Part shown: positions 23,101 through 35,100 of the stretch, piece by piece
Numbering within the stretch: the first letter of the stretch is position 1
Layout of the letters: each line of letters starts with the position of its first letter
Assembly: GCF_932526225.1 (NCBI RefSeq)
Contig: NC_064044.1
Location: 12,662,084-12,726,083 of the forward strand
DNA: 64,000 nt
Direction of reading: 5' to 3'
Origin: Nematostella vectensis
Taxonomy: Eukaryota > Cnidaria > Anthozoa > Actiniaria > Edwardsiidae
The notes under the pieces: generated by a model
Told to the model about the DNA's origin: nothing
Seen by the model: the letters and a program-made list of their open reading frames with translations, nothing else
Database searches by the model: none
Position numbers and translations under genes: made by a program

Positions 23101-26100
23101 ATAAGTAAATCTTCATATTACTAGTGATTATCGTCAAAAAGACGATAATTATTGCAATGACAACGAGACTGGAGAAAGACAGACAGTGTAGAGAATAAAA
23201 AAACAGGGAGAAGAGACAACATCTATATTGATTAACGTTAACAACAGCAGACGAGCAACAACTGCAAAGCAGTAACATCCAAAGGGCCATGTAGAAGCTA
23301 TTGCAAGATTTCACCACATTGGATTGGTTTGGATTGATGCAACACAGAAAAAGATCGGGAATACAATAGAACAATGAGGGTAATCTAGCCAACCATGTTA
23401 GGCCTTACGAGCGGACTTCTACACTTCTCCATCCAAACAGAGCAACATCAGCTAGAGCAATGACGAATAAAACTATTCGATTTTAATCAAATATGAACAA
23501 AAAAGAATCGTTCTCATGTTCACTAAGCAACAGCCTCCTCTATCAACAATCATTCTCATTAGCTTCGCTTGCCAATCAACAACCGCCTCATTCATCAACA
23601 ATCATACCCACTAACCTTCCTTGACAGTTAAAAGGGCTTCATCGCTTGACTTGAGACCCTTGGCGTCAAGGACCGTCAGCTTGAACTTGTACATTCCCTC
23701 TACAAGGTTGGACAGTCGCAGGATGGCTTGGTGATTACTGCTGTTTATCACGTCCTGGAAACAATGATGAGGGAAAGATAGTCACGTACGGTATTGGGAA
23801 CCCATGTCTAGCCTAGCCAATCCAACCTCTAACGCCCTAACTTTCTAAACGATTTCTTAGAAAAGTATTTTTCACACATTTCACATTGAACGTCCCTGTA
23901 CGTGGCCTCTCGCACCCACCTGTTCATCTAGCAGAATTATCTAACACAAAGCCCTAACTTTCTAAACGATTTCTTAGAAAAGTATTTTTCACACATTTCA
24001 CATTGAACGTCCCTGTACGTGGCCTCTCGCACCCACCTGTCCATCTAGCAGAATTATCTGCACCATTCAGAGATTGGCTAGTCAATGTATCCTAGTAGGG
24101 TAGTGCTCCGCAAGGGACTTCGTTCCCCGTAGCACTTTCCATTTTAAGCTAACTAATTTCTCTATTTTGTTTTTATACTCTTCCGGTTTTTAAATTCCCG
24201 TATCAAGAAAAAAACACAAACTATAAATATGTACCGCCAAAATTCCGTAAGTGACCAATCAACTTACTTTCTTTGGTGACTATAAGTGGGCCCCTTTCTG
24301 TGTTTAGTAGCTACCTTACCCCCCCCTTGAATTCTTGAATTCTGAATTATACTATGGACATCCTATCAACCATCACACCCACAAACCTTCCTTAACAATT
24401 TACAACCACCTCATCTTACGAAAGAACTGACTCACCCCCGCGGCTGGGCTCTTGGCGTCTCGCGTCCATAAATACTGAGCTATACCATGGTCGTCTGATG
24501 ACTTTGAGCCATCCAACTCGGCCGCACGGTTAGGAAGGTGAACCACTACGTCTGGGCCGGCGCGGGCGACAGGAGCCTGGTTAACATCTGCGCAAACAAT
24601 GGAAACGATAATTACTTAGCCAACAATTGTTACCTAGCTCCAGGACACCTGCACGATCGAATAGTGATTTTAGTATAAGTTTGGAAAGCTTAAAAGTTAT
24701 GTAGAATAACCAAAATAATTATCTAGGTGCATAAAAAAATATTTGATAAATAATATATACTTTTGTTTGCACAGGAAAGGCGTGCGTGACACTAAGAGCG
24801 GCTGCTAAGCAGATAAGGACAGGCTGCTAACATATCTTTTCACTTTTACCAATGTACGGTTTTTAACGGATTTCTACATAGCTTTATTGTTCTTCCCGTT
24901 ATTTTATCATCATTTTATCATCATTTTATTATCATTATCTGTGAAAAATTTTCATCCATTTATCCATCTAGCTTATACTAGATGGTACCCGTGAAACATT
25001 CACGTTAAACATAAAAGTTAAGTTTTTCATCCTCTCAAACTTTTATCGCTACACTCCTTGCTTTCTTGCTTGTGCCCTCTTCTCCGACCCCCCGGACACT
25101 CCCTTAGTCCCTGTTTGAGGAATGTTGCTGTTTCCTCTATATTGTAATGTAACTGTTCTCAGGGCCCCTGTTATTACAAGTCTGCCTTTTGGGACTTGGA
25201 CTCTGCTGAAAGCCCTTACCCTTCTTGACGTTGACTGCTACCGTTCCTGAGCCAGTGAGCCCCTTATCGTCAGTGACAGTCAGCTTGAACACGTAATGCC
25301 CCTCAGTCAGCTTCTTCACCTCCACAACCTGGTTATCGGCGCCTGACATCTCGGCCGAGCTCGGGCCACTGGAAGGGGAAAAAAAATCACGCTTACCAAA
25401 AAATACAAATCGTCTCGCATCGTATGCACGGCCTGATTGGTCGCATCGTTCGCACGCTCTGATTGGTCCATTCCAGCTAAAACCACGCGCGCACGGCATG
25501 TTGGTTACTGTGGTAGATTTGTCGAATAAACTATTTAAACGCGCGCGCTGCATTCTGGTAGTCGTGTTAGCAGTTCTCGGCATTTCTGAATGAAAACGGC
25601 TGCTGGAATCACCTATTAGTGTCTTCTATAACGCTATGAACGTCATGCGATGATTCAGCATAAAATCAGGTTGGGGAATCACGTTCATAGGTATTCACAG
25701 GGTTGTTGGCTGATTGCATAATCAGCCAACAACCCTGCGAATTCCTATGAACGTCTGCATTCTAACATCCAAAAATAGCATTTTTCGTCGGAGAAACTAT
25801 GCTTAGAAGAAACTCTAAACTCAGTCCAAATAAAAGAACCAACGCAGAAGTAAATGTTGTTTAGAATTTAAAGCAGAAGTTTTCAATCTTTAAGCTGCAT
25901 TCTGCACGCAAGCTGATTAGCATGAGCAGGCTGCGGTCTCGTGCTCAACTGATTTACTCTTGAATTCTCCAAAACAAACCATCATGAAGGCACCTAAAAG
26001 ATTTATTCGTTTTATTCGTAAATAACGTAAATTCCCCATACCTGACTTGATCCCAATGGTACTTGACGATCTTTTGATCGTCGTAGCTACCCTTTGCATC

Positions 26101-29100
26101 CAACGTTGTCGTGTCATCAGGGTAGACCAAATCCTGGGACAAAAATCAGAAGGAATGACGCCTGTTTCATGAAGTACTCATGAGCTGACTAATATAAATT
26201 CTCTTAGAATGGTTTTGATTAATAACTTATTTAAAACTTTTTTGATGGCTTGAATACTACCCGTTGACCACGTATTTCACTTTGTTTCAAGGGTTTATGA
26301 AAAACAATCTAATTTGGAAATCATTCTTGGGTAGTTAAAATTAAATTATCTAAGAATGATTTTGATTAACACGTGTATATTATTTAGCACATTTTTTGCT
26401 GGCTTGAATACTACTCTTAGAATACTTATTGCACTTTGTTTCAATGCTTAATTTGGAGATCCTGTTTTTAACATTTCCTGGAAGAAAACATCCTGAATTT
26501 TAATTTATATTTGGCGCTCAATTTTGCGTCTCAAATAAGTGCAAAAAGAGTTGTTTACTTTTGAAGTTCTACTACACTATTTCGTGTTAATTCAAATACA
26601 ATATTTAAATGTTTGCACTCTTCATACACTGAGTCGTCTTTGGTAAAAAATCTAGAGCAATCGCATTAACATGGACGCTTCTGTGCGTAGGTCAAAATTG
26701 ATGACGCGCTCGGTTTGTGATCTGTTAATTAACGCACGAGCGACCTTAACAGACATGGATTGTGCATGGTTATCATTTGGGAATAGACTGCTATCCTCTG
26801 TGATGATCTGACACTCCCTGATTTTGTGTTACCACTTTGCTCTGAAGATGGCCTTGAGCAACAGAGGAAAAAAATGGCAAGCTTTCCCAAAATAAGGTCT
26901 GGTTAACTTCGGTAAGCTTGAATTTTTTGCATAGAGGTTCCTTATGTTATTTAAACCAACATATCAAAAAGTGTTTTTTTCTAATGTATTCGTTTTCGAG
27001 ATATGAGGCTTGGAGTGGAATTTTGAAGTATGAATTCTCCTCGTTTTTAGGGAGAAGTCAGGATCTGATCGGAAATTAAGCCAACTTTGCCCGCTAATAA
27101 GTAAATTTCATATCTTCTTAATTTCTTTAAATTTGAAATTAAGTTTTTGGTAAGAGGAACTCCTTGTATGCAGAGTCTTGAGCTTATATATTGAGAATTG
27201 GAAAATTTCATACCATTTTTTTGCTCTGTCCCCTTGGGCAACAAGCTCACCTTGTCAGATCCTGCCTTAGCGACGGGCGGGGTATTCTTCTCCGGCTGAA
27301 CCACCACAGTGACTCGGGAGGTCGCAGACTGTCCGCCAGTGTCAGTCACCTTCAGCACGAAGGTATAGTCGCCTAACACCATGTTTGACACCTTAAGCTG
27401 GGGGCTATTGGTCCCCTGCATGTCACCGACGGCGGGACTACTGGGTGTCTTGCTCCACTCATAGCTAGCAATGCCCTGAAATAGACAGATCGGTGGCATT
27501 TGAGCGTTAGATTCATATGATAGTTTACTGTTATCATTATGTCATCACTATTGTTATCTTTGTTATACTCAGCATCATGCACGCTCCCCAAACTAGGTTG
27601 TCGTGTAATAAAACCTATTCTATAGTCCCACTATATCTTTTCACCACCCTCCACCACCTACTAGTCTAACCTATCCACCTCTTCACCGTAATTACATTAC
27701 TACCATCTCCACTCTGCATTGCCTTACTAGCCATCCTTCACCATCACCCTTCAACATTACCATACCATATGATCACACCCACCTCACTACCAAACCACTT
27801 TAGGCCCCTACGTCTTGGTACGAATACCCGACCCAAACCAAAAAAAAATGTTGCATAAAACAGATAATCTCATTTTTTATGCGTTTGTCCTCTAATAGAT
27901 GCGCAGTAGACAACTCGACAAACGTTTAAATTAACGACAGGAAAATACAAAGAAATGTCCCGAGGGTGTCCGTTAAAATGAGTCAATTATCATGGCTATC
28001 ATCTGCATTATCACCGGTAATCCTCATCATCTTTGTAATTATCATCATTACAAACCCACATGCATAACCATCATCATCACCATCATCATTACCAGCATTG
28101 ACTCAAACCATACCTTGTCATCAGTGCTGCTGTTCCCATACAAGACCACATGGTTCACTGGTAATGTCAGCACCACATCATTTCCAGCTCTTGCCACTGG
28201 GGGGTAGTCTTTCTCTGATGAAAAAATACTGATTAGTGGTGCTAGTAAAAACAAATGCCCAGGTGTGTGCCGAGTGAAAGGAAATGTGCTGAGTGTGGCT
28301 CTAAGAAATGCTGAAGGACCCAAGCAATCTTTACTTGAAACATAATATTCTATATCAATTATCCTAACCGTACTGAAAACCTGGAATATGATTCTAAAAA
28401 AACGTCGAGTGGAAGTTAAGAATTTTGCTTCATTATTTTTGCCCAGACTAAGGACAACTTTACTCCAAAGTGATGTCTAATCCTTGTTAGGGCCATACAA
28501 ACTACTTATTCCTACTTCAACTGGATGTATTTGCCTTGGTTTCGCTCCTCCAGCCAGCTTTGTCCCAACGTGCTTACGACCTTTCAAACGACGCACTAGT
28601 AAAATCACACCCACTTATGACCAATACTTTATCCTAGAAGACTAGCCCGGAAATCTGGTCTTACCATCATTGACAGTAACAACAGCAGTAGTGGAGTCCG
28701 TTTCGCCATCAGAATCAGAAACAGTCAGCCTGAATAATCAACGTCACATGGTCAGCTAGTGCCACACTAACCATATTTAAAATATATTTTTAGAATAGTT
28801 GATTCAAAACTGCAGGGACATGCTTAACAGGAAAATTGTTGACATTTTCAAGTTTTTAAATCAAACCAACTAGAAGAGACATGTACTTATCCAATAATTA
28901 AACCAACATACTGATCCAATACTCAACTAACATGGAGGAAATATACTGATTAAATACTGAACCAACATGGAGGAAACATACTTATTTAATACTGAACCAA
29001 CATGGAGGAAACATACTGATTTAATACTGAACCAACATGGAGGAAACATACTTATTCAATACTAAACCAACATGGAGGAAACATACTGGTTCAATACTGA

Positions 29101-32100
29101 ACCAGCATGGAGGAAACATACTTATACAATACTGAACAAACATGGAGGAAACATACTGATTCAATACTGAACCAAAATGGAGGAAACATACTGATTCTAA
29201 ATACTCTACCAACATGGAGAAAACACACTGATTTAATACTGAACCAACATGGAGAAAACATACTGATTCTACATACTCTACCATAGGGGGGACACATACT
29301 GATTCTACATACTCTACCATAGGGGGGACACATACTGATTCTACATACTCTACCATAGGGGGGACACATACTGATTCTACATACTCTACCATAGGGGGGA
29401 CACATACTGATTCTACATACTCTACCATAGGGGGGACAAAGCTTTAGCTTGCACTTACTTGAAGGTGTAGATGCCAGGCACAAGGGATTTGAGCTGAAGC
29501 ACAGGAGAGTCAGCTCCTTGACTGATCATCTTGTTCTTATCATTCAAGGGGCCCTTCATTTCTTCCCATTTGTACTCGACGATCTTATCATCATCTGTGC
29601 TCTCTGGAAGACGAGGACAACAAGGCATTTGTCATTTATTAGAAAAGGGCCAATCAGATTACCATTTCACACTTCCACTCATTGTCGAAGTAATTCAAGC
29701 GAGTAACTGAGATACTTTCAATCAATATTGTTACTCGAGTAACTCATCTTTTAACTTACTTGATCCATCCAGCACCACTTCATTTGTAGGCAAGGTGATT
29801 GTTTGTTCTTTTGGTGAGATGTCGGCACGTGGCGGCTTGTTTACACGTGGTGCTGTAGAGACAAAGGAGTTTTCAAGCCAGCTGTGTCTTTGATAGTGAC
29901 AAAAAAATGAAAATAAAAGGCAAGGAAAATGGCCCAACTTTATTCCAGTCATAGGCTGAGTTTACAATTCTATGAGTCTCATTGTGCTTTTATGTTGTTC
30001 AAATATATCAAATAAGCAATGTGCACATGTGCATACACAGTATTTGCTGAGGGGGCTCACAGTCATAAGTATTGTATCAATTGGAAAAAGGATGATATAT
30101 TTGATAATCCTTCAAAAGAAATAACACTTTTGTTTCAGGGGGGCATGCTAACCCTGTGCACCCCTAGCTACATGACTGGTATAGTGTGTGTAAGCTTACC
30201 TGGTTTAACTGTAACATTTACATGTGCAACTCCAAAAGCATGGTTTGCACCAGTGACTGTCACCTTGAACTGGTATGTGCCAATGTGACTAAGCTGAAAG
30301 ACAACAAAAGAGACGTGTGACCTTAACTTCACTACATTGAATAGACATCTATCACATTTCGACCCCAATTTACCTCAACCTAGTCTACCTTACATGTATT
30401 TTAACTTATTTTACTCAGCCTTGCACTACTAACCTTACCTCATCTTGCCATACCTTTCCTACAATCCCTTGCCTTATTTGCTATCCTGTTTGTCCTTGCC
30501 TCGCCTTCCACCGCCTCACCTCACTCTACCACATTCCTAACCTCACCTCACCCTGCCCGTCTTACCTCACCTCACCCTACCCAGCCCTACCTCACCTCAC
30601 CTCACTTCATTTCACCTCACCTCACCCTACCTCACCTCACCTCACCCTACCTCACCTCACCTCACCTTCCCTAACCTAACCTCACCTCACCTCACCTTCC
30701 CTAACCTAACCTCACCTCACCTCACCTCACCCTACCTCACCTCACCCTACCTAACCTCACCTCACCCTACCTCACCTTACCTCACCTCGCCCTACCTCAC
30801 CTCACCTCGCCTTAACCTAACCTAACCTCACCCTACCTCACCTCATCCCATCTCAGCTCACCCAACCTCAGCCCACCCTACCTCACCTCACCTTAACCTA
30901 ACCTCACCCTACCTCACCTCACCCTACCTCACCTCACCTTAACCTAACCTCACCCTACCTCACCTCACCTCACCCTACCTCACCTCATCCTACCTCACCT
31001 CACCTTAACCTATCCTTACCTTACCCTACCTCACCTCACCCTACCTCACCCTACTTGACTTCTCCATATCTTTCCTTTCTTTAACTTTTCCCTAACTTAC
31101 TTTTTCCTGCTTAAAATGCCTCACCTTACTTCTCTGTATTTTATCTTACCATACCATTAAGTTCCTCTTTCCTCAGTTTCACCTGATGCCATGTTTTTTT
31201 ATCGTACCATAGTATAACACATGTTACATACTGTACATTACTTTACATCATCTTGCATTTTCCATAACAGCCCATTTTACATTAGCTCATTACATGCTTC
31301 ATCACAACTCACCTCCTCGCCACAACTTACTTCAACTCAATCATCCCACACTTCTAATGTAATTTAATAGCACCAGGTTTTTTACCTTAGAAAGTATCAC
31401 CCTCCGAGTATCCTTGCCCTCCATGTATCCATGGCTACCCTGTGGGGCTGAAATCTGCTGCCAGTGGTATGTGTAATGGTTATCTGGAAAGGATGACACA
31501 TTAGTTGTTAATATTACATAAATATACAGATTAATTGTTAATTAATTTGAGAATTTTGTTCACACTACCAGTAGTTGTCCTGAAATAATTCTGATATAAA
31601 AGTCTGAAATGTTGGCTAATCTTGTCTCTGTTTTGGGTCTTACATTTATTATCTCTAACAACTTTTGGTTTTTCCCAATCACGTAAAAGCTTGTCGAAAA
31701 CAATTTTAATACAATAAAACAGTGCTGCTGTCAGGCAGAGGCGATAAACATATCACTGAGCACCAGGTGTAAAAATTTTGTCATCAAATATCAACTATTC
31801 TCTCTCAGTAAATATGCATTGAAACAACTCTTTTCTTGCTCAAATCTGCACTTCAGGTCGCTAAGTAGGTGCCTTAGGTGAAAAATCATGCTCGCCTATT
31901 TTGTTTTACGGTATTTGCTGTTTATTATGTTTTTCTTTTCAGTTTGCAGGCATTTGTTTTCGAAGCTAAAAATGTCGAGCGCATGTAAATTTGCTTTCCC
32001 GCCTTCAGATTTTCCAGCCTAAAAGTGTGAAGTTCCCGTACGTGCCTAAACAACCGAATTGCCAAGTAATGAGAAATGTTCCAAACACGCTTAAGAAAGG

Positions 32101-35100
32101 ACTTACATTAACATAACCCAAATAACAGATGTCAAAGAGGCTCCACATGAACCTGGTGTCTCAGAACAGGCCACATACCTATAGTCTCTTTAGGGAATGC
32201 ACTGGCATACAGCTCAATTGAGTTCACTGGTAAGGTCAACACCTTGTTGTCCCCAGCGGACACTAGGAGTGATGGTGGAGCTGTGGAATACAAAAAAAAG
32301 GGTCAAAGGTACCTTATATACTACTGTGTTGTCTATTTCATTTTTTTCCTGTTGTACCATATATAGATTTTGAGAAAGGCAGATTCAGAGAAACGTTACA
32401 TAACCACATCTTGTTTACATGTGTAGTTCAAAATTTATTCCAAGTTTTTAAACAGATTTTGAGTGTCACGGAGAAAAGGACAGAGAGTGACTAACCCTAA
32501 TCCCAACCCTAAGCCTGACCCTTCAAGCAACAATTAATTTACCTGGTGTTGTACGAGTTGTTGGTCTTTCAGAGACATCTTCAAAAATGAAATGAATAAT
32601 AATTCATTAATGTACATAAATGAGCCTTCTCAGATAAATTCAGTCACAGTGGTCAAAGCAATTGGGCTTATACTCAGGAGAGATCACTAAAGCTTGATAA
32701 CCTGAAAATAATAAATTGCTTCTCTATACAACAATGCAGATATGTTTCCATTGAACCATTGGTAGGAGTGAATGAATGCTATTATTGTTAACCTTTTGTT
32801 ACGGTTTAATGCTAAAATAAATCTACATTAACGATTTTCTCAAAATAACCATTTGATCCTTCTACCTTTACCTATATTGTCAGACTGAGATTGAAGCATT
32901 AAATTATTTCTCTACCTGTGGTAGGAGCAGCAGGTGTTGTTGCTGGAGCAGACCCATTAGCTGAGTAGTGAATGAATGCATTTAAATTAAGATACATCAT
33001 GTAAACGATTTTCTTAATATAATGATTCTTCTACCTTAACCTAAATTCTCATAATGGGATTAAAGCAGATTATACTACCTGTGGTGGGAGGGGCGTGTGT
33101 TCTGGATGGAGCAGTCATATTAGCTGTAACACCTAAAGCAATTCCCAATTAGTTTCATTAGTATCAGCAATTATTAGCCCTTATCGTTTCTCATTAGCAC
33201 TGCTCACTTCGGCACAATACCCGAAGCTACTGTTACAAAATCTCTTGGGCAATACATTGAATAACGGTGATCAAAATGTTTGATCACTTTAAAGTGTTCT
33301 GTGCATGGCTCAAGAAGGTAATTTCCAAAATATGATCTAATGAACAAATAAACAAGGGGCTCCATATACGTTTGGTGTCTTAGAATGTGCTGCTAATCTA
33401 ATATAATAACCTTGTAGTACTATGGGCCAGAAAAGGATTACTACCAAAATATTTCTGAAAATTGATTTTGGAATTAAAAGAATTTGTACTTAGAACCATA
33501 TAACAGAATCGTATAGAAATTATTCCAGAGTGACCAAAATTCATTTTGGCATACATCTATTCCAAACAATAATATTGCAGCCCTTTTTGGAATAGCAATA
33601 TGTGTGGAACAGAATATCTAATTAACTTGTTCCACAAGGAACCCAACATCCTTCACAGCAAAGTTAGGCTCCATTTCCGTTGCTAAGAGAATGGATTGTG
33701 GCCTTACATAAATGAGTTGGAAATCGAGCCTATGGAATAACAACAGCAAAATGATCTACAACCCTCAACAAAAGTAAGTGGGATGCTTCCCATACGAACA
33801 ACCACCAACCCTCTCCCCCCGATTAATATTGGTTAGAGGTGTTTTTTCAGCTCAAAACACAAGCAGTAGCAAGGTGATCATTTGCCCTCCAACATTGAGG
33901 AAGGGGGAGGGAAAGTGTCCATTAGTTTTGTCACAGATTGTAGGTACAGTAGAACTCACCATGGGTTACTGGAGCGGTGGTAGGTTGCTTGGTAGGCGAA
34001 GGGCTTTCAGTCTCGGCCAGGTTGGTCTCCTTTGAATCTCCAGTAATATTGACAATTGTCGGCTTGTTTATGACAGAGGCATTATTACCTATGGGTATTG
34101 TAGTTTGAACAGCTGTTGGAGGAGCTGTATGCTTAACCTAGAAAAAAGCATGACAGAAAACTTTTTTTTAATCAACTGTTCTTTAATACGCAATGCATAA
34201 ACCTTCATTGATCCAGGAACTGGATCAATGGAGGGGTGTAGGAAAACGTCCAATAAGTCTAATACAGCTTGGCCATCACAGTCCAATGGTGGGTATTAGT
34301 TTGTTTCTGGATTTTTTCAGGAATATAAATATATACATTTACATAACATATGCTTTTGTGGCAAGATATTCTGACATCCAGGTACACAATTAATGTGCTG
34401 AAAATAAAAGGGATTTGCAATAGGTTTTTCAATGTGCAGTGTAATTTTGGTGGGGACTAAACCAGCATCCTATGATTTGTAAATAATTGAACTAAAACTT
34501 CCCTAAAAGACATACCCTGACAGTAGGCACAACGTCACGCACAACATCATCGTCATCATTTTTAGTATCACTTTCATCATCACTGTCATCATCATCCTTT
34601 GCCGTTATGCCAGCAGTTGCTCCTTCTGTTGGAGACACAGGATCTAGCCCATCCATGGATTTTTCTAAATCTAATCCTGCTTTTTTAGTTGCAGCTGTTG
34701 GTTGTGTGGCACCTGCCTTGAGTTCCGTAACTTGTTTACTGGGTCGTTTAGTAGGTTCTTGTACTTTGGGAGATGGCAAATTTGAGCTGACATGATGAGA
34801 CACAGCACTTGGTTTAGGGATAGTAGAATCTGTATCACCATTTGATCTAGATCTAGAGCTTTCCTCATTGTTGTCATCAGTTATATCACTAACACTTTTC
34901 TCATGAGGCTCAATTTGAGCTTCAGGTTTATTTATTTGATTTTTGAAAGAACCAAGTTCTTCTTCATCATCAGAAGAAACATTTGCTTGTTCAGGATTTG
35001 GTTTGTTATTTGATGGCTTAGGGGCAATCACTGGCCGAGATTTAGCTGCCGTAGGATCTGAAATAAAAGTCGGTTAATCAAAAATTTAATACAAGTAGTA

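Noticed and set aside
32495-32520. Telomere-like CTAACCCTAATCCCAACCC
   Set aside because: Too short and irregular to be called an interstitial telomeric tract.
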